Part shown: piece after piece, positions 16,265 through 27,718 of the stretch
How the letters are laid out: every line of letters starts with the position of its first letter
Numbering within the stretch: the stretch's first letter is position 1
DNA from: an uncultured Bacteroidales bacterium
Lineage (GTDB): Bacteria > Bacteroidota > Bacteroidia > Bacteroidales > UBA932
Assembly (NCBI GenBank): GCA_905235675.1
Contig: CAJONC010000003.1
Coordinates: 1 to 64,000, forward strand
Length of the DNA stretch: 64,000 nt
Direction of reading: 5' to 3'
Translations under genes and position numbers: made by a program
Notes under the pieces: generated by a model
What the model was told of the DNA's origin: nothing
Databases searched by the model: none
What the model saw: the letters and a program-made list of their open reading frames with translations, nothing else

Positions 16265-17597
16265 TATATACCTCGCAATAAACAGGGCTGCAAGTACCCA
16301 CATTGTCGGTGAGATGTCTTTGAACTTGCCGGCAATGGCGTGCATTACAACGTAGGAGATGACACCTATCATGATGCCGTCGGAGATGCTGTAGGCAAAG
16401 GGCATGAGCACGATGGTGAGGAAGGCGGGGATGCTCTTGCAGAAATCTTCCCAGTGAATGCGGTCGATGGAGTGCATCATCATCACGCCTACAATTAGCG
16501 GGTGCGGTGGCGGCTCCGGGGATGGCGAGGAAGATGGGGGAGAAGAGCAGTGCGAGTGCGAAGCAGACCGCGGTGCTGAAGGCCGTGAGGCCGGTGCGTC
16601 CTCCTGCTCCTACGCCGGAGGCGCTTTCCACGTAGGTGGTGGTGGTGGAAGTTCCGAAGCATGCGCCTGCGACGGTGGCTATGGAGTCGGAGAGGAACAT
16701 CTTGTCCATGCCTTCAACCTTGCCCTTTTCGCCGTCGATTCCCGCACCCTGGCATACGCCGATGATGGTTCCCATGGTATCGAACATATCGATGAAGAGG
16801 AAGGTGAACACCACTACTACCATATCCCAGGAGAGCACGTGGCTCCATTCAAACTTGCAGAATATGGGGTCTATGCTGTGGGGGAGGGATATGAATACCG
16901 CGTGTCCTGTTTCGGGATTGCGGGTGAGCTGGGTGATGGCGGCCCCTGTGGCGGGATCTTTTACGAACAGGCCTATCACGGCGGTAATGAGTATGCCCAA
17001 GAGTATTCCGCCCTTCACTTTCATCATCACGAGACCGCCGGTGATGGCGAGGCCTATGACTGCGAGCAGTGCCTTTCCGTGCGTAACGTCGCCAAGGGTG
17101 ACGAGTGTAGCAGGGCTGTCGGCCACTATGCCGGCGTTCTGAAGACCGATGAATGCTATGAACAGGCCTATACCTGCACCGATGGCCTTCTTGAGTGTGC
17201 CGGGGATGGCTTCAAGCAGCCAGCTGCGAACTTTCGTCAAGGTAAGGATAATGAAGATGATACCTTCGATGAAGACAGCCGTGAGTGCGAACTGCCAGCT
17301 GTAGCCCATGCCGAGGCATACGGTGTAAACGAAGAAGGCGTTGAGCCCCATGCCGGGAGCAAGGGCGAAAGGTTTCTTGGCATAGAATGCCATTATCAGG
17401 GTACCCACTATGGCAGCGAGTGCGGTAGCGGTGAATACAGCACCTCCGGGCATTCCGGGAAGGGCGCTGAAAATACCGGGGTTGACGGCCAGGATGTAGG
17501 CCATCGTAAGGAAAGTGGTAATGCCCGCAACGATTTCCGTGCGAACATTGTTCACACCTTCCTTGAAGCCGAAAGCTTTTTCAAGGAATTTAAGCAT
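16256..17597 (-). CDS. NCS2 family (AzgA-like) purine permease, reading frame interrupted near 16493-16505
   Basis: MLKFLEKAFGFKEGVNNVRTEIVAGITTFLTMAYILAVNPGI...; true C-terminus HSIDRIHWEDFCKSIPAFLTIVLMPFAYSISDGIMIGVISYV is in another frame (ORF 16256-16486). Confidence 0.88.
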
Positions 17598-17608
17598 AAG
17601 TCAGAAAA

Positions 17609-18340
17609 TCAGAAGGTCCAACGTATACCGGCGCAAGGGTTGCACATGAAGCCTTTGTGTCCTGCAAAGTTGTAGGAAAGCTCGATTTCGGTACCTATAT
17701 CGAGGTGGTTGTCGAAGGCGCCGCCGAGGTTGTACCAGAGCTGGGGCTCGGTGAGGATGCTGAATTTGGTGTCTGTGACAGTGAGGTCTTTGTTGATGAA
17801 CGAGCTGTTGTTTCCCCAGATGTCGCAGAATCCCTTGAAGGTGAGTCCGCTTACTCCGAAGATGTCGTTGAGGCCCCAGACCGCGGAGAACTTGACGGGA
17901 ACGTCGGCATTGCCGAGACCGCAGTGAATGTCATACATCAGGTACAGCGTCAGCATCTTGCTGTAGTCGGAAGAGTGGAGGAAATACTTGGCGCCAAGGC
18001 ACCAGATTCCTGCACCCCAGGTGCTGCCGTCATATTCCACGTGTGCGCTCAGGTTCTTGAGTTCAGTGTCCTGCCAGAAATTGAGTCCGCGCTCGATTTC
18101 GAAATAACTGCCGTTGATGGCGCTGCTGTATCCGTTTTTCCCCTGGTCGGAATCTGCATAGTAGTGGTCGATGAAGAAGAAGGTGTCACCGAACTTGTCG
18201 CCTTTGAACATTTCGAAGGTCGTGGTTACATACTTTCGGCCTTCGCCGAAATCATAGAAAACCTGAAGGTTCTGGGCCTTGGCTCCTTGAGCCAGGGCGA
18301 GCGCTGCAAATGCAACGGCAAAAATGTACTTTTTGGACAT
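17609..18340 (-). CDS. DUF5020 / Tsx-like outer membrane channel protein
   Basis: Signal peptide; NLQVFYDFGEGRKYVTTTFEMFKGDKFGDTFFFIDHYYA beta-barrel pattern, C-terminal aromatic; purine operon context. Confidence 0.75.
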   Translation of the reverse strand: MSKKYIFAVAFAALALAQGAKAQNLQVFYDFGEGRKYVTTTFEMFKGDKFGDTFFFIDHYYADSDQGKNGYSSAINGSYFEIERGLNFWQDTELKNLSAHVEYDGSTWGAGIWCLGAKYFLHSSDYSKMLTLYLMYDIHCGLGNADVPVKFSAVWGLNDIFGVSGLTFKGFCDIWGNNSSFINKDLTVTDTKFSILTEPQLWYNLGGAFDNHLDIGTEIELSYNFAGHKGFMCNPCAGIRWTF

Positions 18341-18374
18341 AAAATGTAATTTATGAACAGAATATGATTAAAAA

Positions 18375-18908
18375 TTATTTTTCTGCAAGCTCGAGCAGGG
18401 CTGTCACAGGCACGTCCGAAGGAATCTCGGCCGTGCGGGGACAGTCTGTGATGCTTATGATAAAGTTTACATAAACAGCTTTGGGATGGAACTGCTTCAC
18501 CAGCCTGATTGCCGCGGCTGCCGTGCCTCCGGTGGCGAGTATGTCGTCGTGAATCAATACTACATCGTCGGGCCCGATTGCGTCGGAATGAATCTCAATG
18601 CTGTCGGTGCCGTACTCCTTGTTGTAAGATTCTTTAAGGGTGTCCGCAGGCAGTTTGCCGGGCTTGCGTACCGGCACGAATCCGGCACCCAGCCTGGCCG
18701 CTACAGCGGCACCGGCCACGAATCCGCGGGATTCTATCCCTGCAACCTTGGTTATGCCTTTATCCTTGTAAAGATTGCTGATGCGCGTCACCAGTTCTTC
18801 GAAACACTCCCCGTTTTTGAACAGGGTAGTCACGTCGAAGAACATTATGCCCTTGACGGGATAGTCGGGGACGACACGGAGCAATGATTTGATTCTTTCG
18901 TCGGTCAT
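18375..18908 (-). CDS. apt: Adenine phosphoribosyltransferase
   Basis: RVVPDYPVKGIMFFDVTTLF; VAGIESRGFVAGAAVAARLGAGFVPVRKPGKLP; PRPP motif VVLIHDDILATGGTAAAA. Confidence 0.97.
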   Translation of the reverse strand: MTDERIKSLLRVVPDYPVKGIMFFDVTTLFKNGECFEELVTRISNLYKDKGITKVAGIESRGFVAGAAVAARLGAGFVPVRKPGKLPADTLKESYNKEYGTDSIEIHSDAIGPDDVVLIHDDILATGGTAAAAIRLVKQFHPKAVYVNFIISITDCPRTAEIPSDVPVTALLELAEK

Positions 18909-18912
18909 TGTC

Positions 18913-20280
18913 TTATTTCTTCTTTTCCTTTCTGAGCGAAGGATTGATTTCGAAGTCGACGGCCATGTCGCCTATCGAATTCGAACCGAACTCGTAGTCG
19001 TTTCCAGGAAGAACCGCGTTGAGTATGATACCCACGATTGCCGCAATCGCAAGGCCGGTGAGCTTGACGGAACCGATGGTTATTGCGCCGGCGCTGCTAT
19101 AGGACACGCCTATTGAAAGCACGAGGATGATAGCCATCACCAGCACGTTGCGGGAAGCCTTGAAGTCCACGTTGTTCTCGACTATGTTCCTCACGCCCAC
19201 CGCGGAAATCATACCGTAGAGTATGAGCGAGACGCCTCCGATGGTAGCTGCGGGCATGCAGGCTATGACTGCGGAGAATTTGGGGCAGAAGGAAAGGAGG
19301 ATGGCGAAATAGGCTGCGATGCGTATCACCCTCGGGTCGTAAACCTTTGTGATGTTGAGCACTCCGGTGTTCTCGCCGTAGGTGGTGTTCGCAGGGGCGC
19401 CGAAAAGCGAGGCGATTGCAGTCGCGAGACCGTCACCCATGAGAGTGCGGTGCAGGCCCGGATCTTCCAGATAGTTGATTCCTGTGGTGGAGGAGATTGC
19501 GCACATGTCGCCTATGTGCTCCATCATGGTGGCGATGGAGATGGGGATGATGGCGATGATGGCGGCTACTACGAGGTTCCAGTCCGGATTATTGAACACG
19601 GAGATTGCGGTGTTCTCCCACTGTACGGGGAGGCCTATCCATGCGGCTTCATGCACTTTGCTGAAGTCGCAGAGCCCGAAGCAGGCGGCCACCAGGTATG
19701 ATCCTATTACACCGAGCAGTATGGGGATGATCCTGACCATGCCCTTGCCCCAGATGTTGCATACTATGATGATCACGATGGCTACGAGGGCGATCCACCA
19801 GTTCTGGCTGCAGTTGTTGACTGCCGAGCCCGAAAGTATCAGGCCAATCGCAATAATGATGGGGCCGGTGACGATGGGCGGGAAGTACTTCATTACCTTT
19901 TGGGGCCCGAAGGCTGCGAAGAGAGCCGCCAGGACAAAATAGAGAAGCCCTGCGCAGAACACGCCTATGCAGGCGTAGGGGAGTGCCTGGGCCTGGGTGA
20001 GGCCGCCGGCCATGCCCAACTGCACCACCGTTGCATATCCTCCGAGGAATGCAAAGGAGGATCCCAGGAATGCGGGCACTTTGAATTTGGTGCAGAGATG
20101 GAAGATCAGGGTGCCGAGACCTGCGAAGAGCAGGGTGGCGGACATGCTCAGACCCGTGATGACCGGAACCAGGACCGTGGCCCCGAACATGGCGAACATG
20201 TGCTGGAGGCCGAGGGTCAGTGCTTTTCCGGTGCCCAGGGGGCGTACATCGTAGATGCCTTCGTTTTGAGTTTGTGCCAT
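18913..20280 (-). CDS. Uracil/xanthine permease (NCS2, UraA-like)
   Basis: GLQHMFAMFGATVLVPVITGLSMSATLLFAGLGTLIFHL...TTYGENTGVLNITKVYDPRV; start chosen at MAQTQNEG. Confidence 0.92.
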   Translation of the reverse strand: MAQTQNEGIYDVRPLGTGKALTLGLQHMFAMFGATVLVPVITGLSMSATLLFAGLGTLIFHLCTKFKVPAFLGSSFAFLGGYATVVQLGMAGGLTQAQALPYACIGVFCAGLLYFVLAALFAAFGPQKVMKYFPPIVTGPIIIAIGLILSGSAVNNCSQNWWIALVAIVIIIVCNIWGKGMVRIIPILLGVIGSYLVAACFGLCDFSKVHEAAWIGLPVQWENTAISVFNNPDWNLVVAAIIAIIPISIATMMEHIGDMCAISSTTGINYLEDPGLHRTLMGDGLATAIASLFGAPANTTYGENTGVLNITKVYDPRVIRIAAYFAILLSFCPKFSAVIACMPAATIGGVSLILYGMISAVGVRNIVENNVDFKASRNVLVMAIILVLSIGVSYSSAGAITIGSVKLTGLAIAAIVGIILNAVLPGNDYEFGSNSIGDMAVDFEINPSLRKEKKK

Positions 20281-20300
20281 AATATTGTTTTTGATGGTTT

Positions 20301-21827
20301 CTATTCCCATTCAATGGTCGCGGGCGGCTTGCTGCAGATGTCGTAGACAACCCTGTTCACGCCTTTCACCCTGCGGATGATGGTATCCGACATCTCCGCA
20401 AGGAAATCGTAGGGAAGGCGTACCCAGTCGGCAGTCATGCCGTCGACGGAGGTCACTGCCCGTAACGCTATAGTATATTCATAGGTGCGCTCGTCCCCCA
20501 TTACGCCCACGCTCTTGATGGGCAGCAGCATGGCTCCGGCCTGCCATATCTGGTCGTAGAGACCTTCGCGCTTGAGTGAATCTATATAAATTTTGTCGGC
20601 TTCCTGGAGTATGGCCACTTTTTCGGGGGTGACTTCTCCGAGCACCCTGATGCCGAGGCCGGGGCCTGGGAAGGGATGCCTGCCGAGAATCTCGGGGTCG
20701 AGACCGAGGGCTTTTCCGACGCGCCGCACTTCGTCTTTGAAGAGCAGGCGGAGAGGTTCCACCACCTTGAGTTTCATGTCCTTGGGAAGACCTCCCACAT
20801 TGTGGTGGCTCTTGATGGTTGCGGAAGCTCCGGGCACTGCGGAACTCTCAATCACATCGGGATAAATCGTGCCCTGGGCGAGCCAGCGTACATCTTCTAT
20901 CTTTTCCGCTTCGGCGTTGAACACTTCCACGAAATCGCGTCCTATTATCTTGCGCTTCTGCTCGGGGTCGGTCACTCCGGCGAGGTCGGAAAGGAACTTG
21001 TCGCCCGCTTCCACGCCTTTCACATTGAGGCCCATGCCCTTGTAGGATGCGAGCACTGAACTGAATTCATCCTTGCGGAGCAGGCCGCTGTCCACGAAGA
21101 TGCAGTGCAACTGCGGACCAATGGCCCTGTGCAGCAGCAGCGCGGCAACCGACGAATCCACTCCTCCGGAAAGCCCGAGCACCACCTTTTCGCTCCCAAT
21201 CTGCTCCCTGAGGCCCGCCACGGTCGATTCAATGAAGCTGTCCGGAGTCCAGTCGCCCGCACAGCCGCAGATTCCAAGCACGAAGTTGCGCAGTATCTGC
21301 CTGCCGTAGTCGCTGTGATGCACTTCCGCATGGAACTGTATGCCCCAGACGGGCTTGCCGCTAATCCTGAAAGCCGCGTTGTCCACGCTTGCGGTGGAAG
21401 CGATAACCTTGTATCCTTCGGGGAGGGAGTTGATGGTGTCGCCGTGGCTCATCCACACCTGGCTTTCGGCCGGAATGTCCTTCAGCAGGGGATCCTGCGC
21501 GTCCTTCACGCTGAGAAGGGCGCGGCCGTACTCGCGGGTGTCGGAGGAATATACCTTGCCGCCGCGGCTCCAAGCGAGCCACTGCGCCCCGTAGCAGATA
21601 CCGAGGATGGGGAGCTCTTCGGGAACTCCGCCCAGGTCCGGCCTGGGAGCGTTTTCCGCGGTCACCGAAGAGGGACTTCCGGAAAGCACTATGCCCTTGA
21701 CTTCGGAGTCGATTGCGGGAATTTTGTTGAATGGAACTATGTCGCAGTACACGTTCATTTCGCGGATACGCCTGGCAATGAGCATTGTGTATTGCGATCC
21801 GAAATCAAGAATGAGTATACGTTCCAT
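20301..21827 (-). CDS. guaA: GMP synthase (glutamine-hydrolysing)
   Basis: [40 protein letters not shown]-loop, [30 protein letters not shown]. Confidence 0.98.
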   Translation of the reverse strand: MERILILDFGSQYTMLIARRIREMNVYCDIVPFNKIPAIDSEVKGIVLSGSPSSVTAENAPRPDLGGVPEELPILGICYGAQWLAWSRGGKVYSSDTREYGRALLSVKDAQDPLLKDIPAESQVWMSHGDTINSLPEGYKVIASTASVDNAAFRISGKPVWGIQFHAEVHHSDYGRQILRNFVLGICGCAGDWTPDSFIESTVAGLREQIGSEKVVLGLSGGVDSSVAALLLHRAIGPQLHCIFVDSGLLRKDEFSSVLASYKGMGLNVKGVEAGDKFLSDLAGVTDPEQKRKIIGRDFVEVFNAEAEKIEDVRWLAQGTIYPDVIESSAVPGASATIKSHHNVGGLPKDMKLKVVEPLRLLFKDEVRRVGKALGLDPEILGRHPFPGPGLGIRVLGEVTPEKVAILQEADKIYIDSLKREGLYDQIWQAGAMLLPIKSVGVMGDERTYEYTIALRAVTSVDGMTADWVRLPYDFLAEMSDTIIRRVKGVNRVVYDICSKPPATIEWE

Positions 21828-22915
21828 TACTTGTTGTAATTAGGGGCGGGTTTTGCAATTATAAGGTCGTGAGGGTGATTCTCTATCACACCGTTGGAGG
21901 TGATGCGAACGAAACTTGCGTTCCATAGTTCTTCTATGGTATGGGCTCCGCAGTAGCCCATGCCGGAACGGAGCCCTCCGATAAGCTGGTACAGTATGTC
22001 GCCCACAGGGCCCTTGTAGGGCACTTTGCCCACTATTCCCTCGGGAACGAGCTTCATTGCTCCGGTCTGGAAGTAGCGGTCGCGCGAGCCTGCCTCCATC
22101 GCGTCGATGGATCCCATTCCGCGGTAGACCTTGAACTTCTTTCCGTTCTTGAAATCTTCAATCACGTCGCCCGGGGTTTCATCGGCTCCGGCGAGTATGG
22201 AACCGCACATCACCGTGGATGCTCCCGCCGCCAGGGCCTTGACTATGTCGCCGCTGTAGCGCAGTCCGCCGTCCGCAATGACGGGGACGCCGCTCTTCGC
22301 GGCTTCTTCGGCGCAGTCGAAGATTGCGCTCAGCTGGGGTACGCCGACGCCGGCAACTACACGGGTGGTGCAGATGGATCCCGGCCCTATACCTACCTTC
22401 ACCGCATCGGCTCCCGCGTCGATCAGGCAGCGGGTGCCTTCGGCAGTGGCAACGTTGCCCACCACCACATCTACTTTGGGGAAGGCCCTCTTGACCTTCT
22501 TCAAGGCGTTCACCACACCCTTGCTGTGCCCGTGGGCGGAGTCCAGGACTATGGCGTCGACGCCCGCTTCCACAAGCTTGGAGGCGCGGTCGACCGCATC
22601 CGCGGTGATACCCACTCCGGCCGCCACCTTGAATCCGGCGGCCTTCACCTTGGCGACTTCCGCTGCCTGGCTCTCCGAACTCATGTTCTTATGAAGAACC
22701 CCTATGCCTCCTTCTTTTGCAAGAGCGATGGCCATAGGGGCTTCTGTCACGGTATCCATGGCTGCCGAAGCAATAGGGATATCCAGCGCTATGTTCTTTG
22801 AAAATCGGGTTTTTAGGGAAACTTCCCTTGGCAGTACTTCCGACCATGCCGGAACCAGAAGTACGTCGTCGAAGGTGAGACCTTCCTGCTTGATGCGTTT
22901 TTCGGTAAATGACAT
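21827..22915 (-). CDS. guaB: IMP dehydrogenase lacking the CBS (Bateman) module
   Basis: [41 protein letters not shown] catalytic loop, SRDRYFQ flap; about 363 aa with no CBS insert; TAATG overlap with guaA. Confidence 0.95.
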   Translation of the reverse strand: MSFTEKRIKQEGLTFDDVLLVPAWSEVLPREVSLKTRFSKNIALDIPIASAAMDTVTEAPMAIALAKEGGIGVLHKNMSSESQAAEVAKVKAAGFKVAAGVGITADAVDRASKLVEAGVDAIVLDSAHGHSKGVVNALKKVKRAFPKVDVVVGNVATAEGTRCLIDAGADAVKVGIGPGSICTTRVVAGVGVPQLSAIFDCAEEAAKSGVPVIADGGLRYSGDIVKALAAGASTVMCGSILAGADETPGDVIEDFKNGKKFKVYRGMGSIDAMEAGSRDRYFQTGAMKLVPEGIVGKVPYKGPVGDILYQLIGGLRSGMGYCGAHTIEELWNASFVRITSNGVIENHPHDLIIAKPAPNYNK

Positions 22916-22944
22916 ATCTGTAACTTCCAATGGACAAATGTACG

Positions 22945-22985
22945 GAAAAATGCGCCCCGTTGCAAGGACGGGACGCATTTTTTTG
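22945..22985 (-). terminator. Intrinsic terminator-like hairpin after htpG
   Basis: AAATGCGcCCCGT..ACGGGaCGCATTT hairpin with T-run. Confidence 0.6.
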
Positions 22986-23013
22986 AACAAAATTTCAACA
23001 AGGCCGCGAAGCT

Positions 23014-24942
23014 TTATTTAAGCAGGGCTTCGCTGCGTGCGATGAAGTCGCTGAGGGCCTTGCCTTTCAGCATTCCGGCTCCGAGGAGGGCCAGGTCTAT
23101 CACCTGGTGCAGGAGGTCCTGCTCACCGGTGACGCTGTGGCTTGTCTCCGCAGTCTCCTTGCCTTCTTCGTCGGTTCCGGCAGGGGTGTCCACTACCTTT
23201 TCGCGGGCGTTCCATATCCTGGCGATGAGGGGATTCTCCATGTTGACCTTGATATTGAACGATTCGGGCATTTCGCCGTAGAAGTTCATTCCGCCGCCCA
23301 TTGCGCTCATGTCGCGGTAGCGGCGCATGAATTCGTTGCGGGTGATGAGTACCGGCGAGGAGTTTTCTCCAAGGTTCTCGGCCTCCACATAGTAGTCGTT
23401 GCCTTCGGGGAGGGATGCCTGGAAGATGTCGTCGAGGGCTTTCTTGTCTTCGTCGCTCATTTCGGGCTTCACGCGGTCTTCCTTGGGGACGAGGTTCGCC
23501 ACGGAGTCGGAATCCACGCGGGCGAAACGGGTGCCGGGAATCCTCTGCTCAAGCAGGTTCACGAAGTGCGCATCCAGTTCGCAGTCCATCAGGAGTACGT
23601 CGTAACCGAGATTCTTCGCGGCCTCGATCTGCACATACTGCTCGTCGGGATTGGTGGCGTACAGATAAACCACGTTCTTGTCCTTGTCGGTCTGCGCAGT
23701 CTCGATGGCCTTGCGGTAGTCTTCGAAGCTGAAATACTTGCCGTCGGTGTTCTTGAACAGTGCAAAGTTCATCGCGCGGTCGCAGAACTTCTCGTCGGAA
23801 AGCATTCCGTATTCGATGAAGAGCTTGAGGTTGTCCCACTTCTGTTCGAACTGTCCGCGCTGCTCCTTGAATATCTCTTCGAGGCGGTCGGACACCTTCT
23901 TTGTAATATAGGTGCTTATCTTCTTGACGTTGGCATCGCTCTGCAGATAGCTGCGGCTGACATTCAGCGGAATGTCGGGGGAGTCTATCACGCCGTGCAG
24001 CAGGGTGAGGAAGTCGGGGACGATGTTGTCTACATGGTCGGTCACGAACATCTGGTTGCAGTAGAGCTGGATCTTGTTCTTGTCGATTGCCATGCGCTCC
24101 TTGATCTTGGGGAAGTAGAGCACGCCGGTGAGGGTGAAAGGATAGTCGACGTTCAGATGAATCCAGAACATAGGTTCCTCTTCGTAGGGATAGAGCGCCC
24201 TGTAGAAACTGAGGTAGTCCTCGTCCTTGAGATCGGAAGGGGCCTTGGTCCAGATGGGCTCGATGCTGTTTATCACATTGTCTTCGTCGGTCTCGACTTC
24301 CTTGTCCTCCTTCCATTCGGTCTTCTTTCCGAACACTACGGGAACGGGCATGAACTTGCAGTATTTGCCCAGCAGCTGGGAGATGCGTCCCTTGGTGGCG
24401 AACTCTTCGCCGTCCTTGTCGAGGTAGAGGGTTATCACGGTGCCGCGGTCCTTCCTGGTGGAATCGGTCATGCTGTACTCGGGAGAGCCGTCGCAGCTCC
24501 ATTTCACGGCCTTGGCGCCGTCCTGCCAGGAGAGGGTGTCTATGGTAACTTTCTTGCTCACCATGAATGCGGAATAGAATCCGAGGCCGAAGTGGCCGAT
24601 GATGTTCTGGTCCTTGTATTTTTCGAGGAACTCGCCTGCGGAAGAGAATGCTATCTGGTTGATGTACTTGTCCACTTCTTCGGCGGTCATGCCTATGCCG
24701 TGGTCGATGACCTTCAGGGTTTTCTTGCTCTCGTCGAGTTTGATTTCCACTTTGAGATCGCCAAGTTCTCCCTTGAATTCACCGTTCGATGCCAGGGTCT
24801 TGAGCTTCCGGGTGGCGTCGACTGCGTTTGCTACCAGTTCCCTGAGGAAGATTTCGTGGTCCGAATAAAGGAACTGTTTGATTACCGGAAAGATATTCTC
24901 GGTGGTTACGCCGATAGTACCCTGTAGTTTTTCTTTAGCCAT
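23014..24942 (-). CDS. htpG: Molecular chaperone HtpG (Hsp90)
   Basis: [68 protein letters not shown]. Confidence 0.98.
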   Translation of the reverse strand: MAKEKLQGTIGVTTENIFPVIKQFLYSDHEIFLRELVANAVDATRKLKTLASNGEFKGELGDLKVEIKLDESKKTLKVIDHGIGMTAEEVDKYINQIAFSSAGEFLEKYKDQNIIGHFGLGFYSAFMVSKKVTIDTLSWQDGAKAVKWSCDGSPEYSMTDSTRKDRGTVITLYLDKDGEEFATKGRISQLLGKYCKFMPVPVVFGKKTEWKEDKEVETDEDNVINSIEPIWTKAPSDLKDEDYLSFYRALYPYEEEPMFWIHLNVDYPFTLTGVLYFPKIKERMAIDKNKIQLYCNQMFVTDHVDNIVPDFLTLLHGVIDSPDIPLNVSRSYLQSDANVKKISTYITKKVSDRLEEIFKEQRGQFEQKWDNLKLFIEYGMLSDEKFCDRAMNFALFKNTDGKYFSFEDYRKAIETAQTDKDKNVVYLYATNPDEQYVQIEAAKNLGYDVLLMDCELDAHFVNLLEQRIPGTRFARVDSDSVANLVPKEDRVKPEMSDEDKKALDDIFQASLPEGNDYYVEAENLGENSSPVLITRNEFMRRYRDMSAMGGGMNFYGEMPESFNIKVNMENPLIARIWNAREKVVDTPAGTDEEGKETAETSHSVTGEQDLLHQVIDLALLGAGMLKGKALSDFIARSEALLK

Positions 24943-24946
24943 ATAT

Positions 24947-24980
24947 AAAAAATGTTTCAGTTATTTTCCGCTGAAACATT
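24947..24980 (-). terminator. Intrinsic terminator after HAD hydrolase gene
   Basis: AATGTTTCAG-N10-CTGAAACATT followed by TTTT on minus strand. Confidence 0.7.
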
Positions 24981-25015
24981 TCTCAAATGGCGAGCCAGTG
25001 ACATTTTGTCACGCG

Positions 25016-25855
25016 TCAGCGAAAATTCGACAGTTCGCGCAGTTCTTCTTCGGCTTTTATCTTGTCGATTATGGAAGCCACGATCCTGAAGGTGCGTGAA
25101 TCCCCGGTATAAACCGCAGGGGTGATGAACTTCACGCGGCCCTGCTGCCTCATCTTTGCCGCCGCGGCATGTTTCTTCGGAGATGCCGGGTCGTAGACCG
25201 CGATGGGATTGCCTCCGAACATGCCCACTATCTTCATGCAGGGGATGTCGGTCTCGCCGTCGCCGAAGTATATCATGTGGGTGAAGGGTATGCGTTTCTT
25301 GTCGTCAGCCATGCTCGCGTTCACCTTCTTGGTGTCGTGCTGGCTGAAGATGCCTTTGCTTATCTTGAAAAGGAACTGGGTCTTGGCGGTATGGTCCACG
25401 GCAATGCCGGGCCATTCGGCCTCGCCTTCATCATTATATATAAAGGTGCCCGCATAGATGTGCTTGAACTCCGACGCTATGGGACTTCCCTCGATGATTT
25501 CCTTGAGGCCGGAAGAGTTGATATAATGTTCCACCTTCACTCCGCGCTCCCTGCCGTAATTGTTGACGAGGGTGAACCACTCCTTCACTCCCGGAAAGAG
25601 CTCTATCTGCTTGCCGAACTCCTTGAACTTGCTGCGGCGAAGTGGTATCCCCGCCTTGTGGGCTTCGTCGTACATCAGCTTCATATACGAGAGTACGTTG
25701 CTGGCATCCTGCCCGACGGCTATCCCGTCGCTCATGCTCCAGAACTCTTCCTTGGTTTTTCCGACGGCCTGTATGAACCCGAACTCCTGCATATTGCCCG
25801 GGGAAAGGGTGCCGTCAAAGTCGTAGATAAGTGCAACTATAGGTTTTTTCGTCAT
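25016..25855 (-). CDS. HAD family hydrolase
   Basis: ALIYDFDGTLSPG nucleophile motif; HMIYFGDGETDIPCMK motif. Confidence 0.85.
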   Translation of the reverse strand: MTKKPIVALIYDFDGTLSPGNMQEFGFIQAVGKTKEEFWSMSDGIAVGQDASNVLSYMKLMYDEAHKAGIPLRRSKFKEFGKQIELFPGVKEWFTLVNNYGRERGVKVEHYINSSGLKEIIEGSPIASEFKHIYAGTFIYNDEGEAEWPGIAVDHTAKTQFLFKISKGIFSQHDTKKVNASMADDKKRIPFTHMIYFGDGETDIPCMKIVGMFGGNPIAVYDPASPKKHAAAAKMRQQGRVKFITPAVYTGDSRTFRIVASIIDKIKAEEELRELSNFR

Positions 25856-25991
25856 GATTTTTACCCCTGATATCAGTATTTCGCCACAAATTTACTCAAA
25901 TTTCGCCACATCTGCCGAAAATTCCTTGCCCGTTGCCTGAAAGGGACGTAATTTTGCCGGCAGCTGAAACTTTTAGTAAGTATTCTTAGAT

Positions 25992-27662
25992 ATGTACAAA
26001 AGACCTGCGGCTCCCAGGGCCGAACATTTTCTGGGCAAACTTCAGAAGAGCATGACTCTCTGGTGGAACGAACTTGCAGTATGCGATTATCACGGGCAGC
26101 AGTATACCTTCGGCACCCTCGCCCGCAGAATCGAGCGCATTCATCTGGCTTTCGAGTCTGTCGGCATCAAGAAAGGCGACAAGGTGGCCCTCTGCGGCAA
26201 GAACTCCGCAAACTGGGCGGTTTCCTTCCTCTCGATCAGCACCTACGAAGGCGTCGTGGTCCCTCTCCTTTCCGACTTCCTTCCCGAAGCGGTGGAGCGC
26301 CTTACCGACCACTCCGACAGCGTAGTCCTCTTCACCGATCCCGAACTCTTCGACAAACTCGATATCGCCAGGATTCCCCAGTTGCGCTACGTCATCAGCC
26401 TTGCCGATTTCATGCCCCTGTGGGGCAAGGACGATGAGCTGATGAAGGCGTACACCACCCTCGACGAGCGCTTCAACGCCAAATTTCCCGACGGGTTCGA
26501 CGCCTCCAAGCTGAATTATCCTACCGACAACGACAAGGAACTCGCCGTCATCAACTACACCTCCGGTTCCACCGGCAACCCCAAGGGTGTAATGCTCCGC
26601 TACGAATGCTTCAGCGCTACCATCGACTTCGGCCAGCGCTACATTCCCTGCAGCAATGAAGACAATATAGTCTCCATGCTTCCCATGGGCCATATCTACG
26701 GCCTTACATACGAATTCCTCTATCCCCTCATCAGCGGCGTAACCGTCTACTATCTCGGCAAGACGCCTTCCCCTTCACTGCTGCTCAAGGCAATGCAGGA
26801 AGTGCAGCCTTACATAGTGATTACCGTTCCGCTCGTGATGGAAAAGGTATACAAGTCCTCCATCAAGCCCGTGCTCGGCAAGCCCGCCATGAAGCTGCTT
26901 ACCGCCATTCCCGGGGTCAATGGAGTCATTTATAAGAAAGTAGGTGAAAAACTTCAGTCCGCATTCGGCGGCAAGGTCCGCGAATTCGTCATGGGCGGCG
27001 CGGCCCTCAACCCCGAGGTGGAGAATTGTTTCAGGAAAATCAAACTTCCTTATACCGTGGGTTACGGTATGACGGAAGCTGCCCCGCTACTTGCCTATGA
27101 ACATCCTACTTTATACGCGCAGGGTTCCTGCGGAAAGGCAGTGGACTGCGCCGACGTGCGCATAGATTCGGAAGATCCCGAACACATCGCCGGAGAAATC
27201 CAGGCCAGGGGAACGAACGTCTGCAGCGGATATTACAAGTATCCCGAAGCTGATTCAGCAGTGTTTACCGCCGACGGTTACCTGCACACGGGAGACCTTG
27301 GCACCATTGACGCCAACGGCAACATCTTCATCCGCGGCCGATCCAAGAGCATGATACTCGGCCCCAGCGGACAGAACATCTATCCCGAAGAGGTCGAGGC
27401 TGCCGTGAACCAGCGTCCTTTCGTTTCCGAAAGTGTGGTGGTTGACCGTGCCGGCAAACTTGTCGCACTCGTGTATCTCGATTCCGAAGGCATCAAAAAG
27501 GCGGGACTCGACGAAGAAGCCATCTCCGACATTCCCGAGCAGGTACGCCGCGGTGCAAACAGGCATCTCCCCGGATACAGCCAGATTACCAAGGTGGAAG
27601 TCGTGCTCCAGCCTTTCGAAAAAACACCGAAGATGAGCATCAAGCGCTTCCTCTACAAGTAA
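25992..27662 (+). CDS. AMP-binding long-chain acyl-CoA synthetase family protein
   Basis: INYTSGSTGNPKGVMLRYE; YGMTEAAPLLAYE; YLHTGDLGTIDANGNIFIRGRSKSMILGPSGQNIYPEEVE. Confidence 0.94.
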   Translation: MYKRPAAPRAEHFLGKLQKSMTLWWNELAVCDYHGQQYTFGTLARRIERIHLAFESVGIKKGDKVALCGKNSANWAVSFLSISTYEGVVVPLLSDFLPEAVERLTDHSDSVVLFTDPELFDKLDIARIPQLRYVISLADFMPLWGKDDELMKAYTTLDERFNAKFPDGFDASKLNYPTDNDKELAVINYTSGSTGNPKGVMLRYECFSATIDFGQRYIPCSNEDNIVSMLPMGHIYGLTYEFLYPLISGVTVYYLGKTPSPSLLLKAMQEVQPYIVITVPLVMEKVYKSSIKPVLGKPAMKLLTAIPGVNGVIYKKVGEKLQSAFGGKVREFVMGGAALNPEVENCFRKIKLPYTVGYGMTEAAPLLAYEHPTLYAQGSCGKAVDCADVRIDSEDPEHIAGEIQARGTNVCSGYYKYPEADSAVFTADGYLHTGDLGTIDANGNIFIRGRSKSMILGPSGQNIYPEEVEAAVNQRPFVSESVVVDRAGKLVALVYLDSEGIKKAGLDEEAISDIPEQVRRGANRHLPGYSQITKVEVVLQPFEKTPKMSIKRFLYK

Positions 27663-27687
27663 AATCTCGAAAATAATCCTTATCTTG

Positions 27688-27718
27688 CACTCTTGCTGGT
27701 TCAAGAGTGCATTTTTTT
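27688..27718 (+). terminator. Intrinsic terminator
   Basis: GCACTCTTG-CTGGTT-CAAGAGTGC-ATTTTTTT. Confidence 0.85.

Noticed and set aside
16458-17675. 405-aa + ORF antisense to NCS2 permease
   Set aside because: Composition (H/G/E/C-rich) is an antisense shadow of hydrophobic permease codons.
23107-24927. 606-aa + strand ORF antisense to htpG
   Set aside because: Shadow ORF from biased codon use; htpG on the minus strand is unambiguous.
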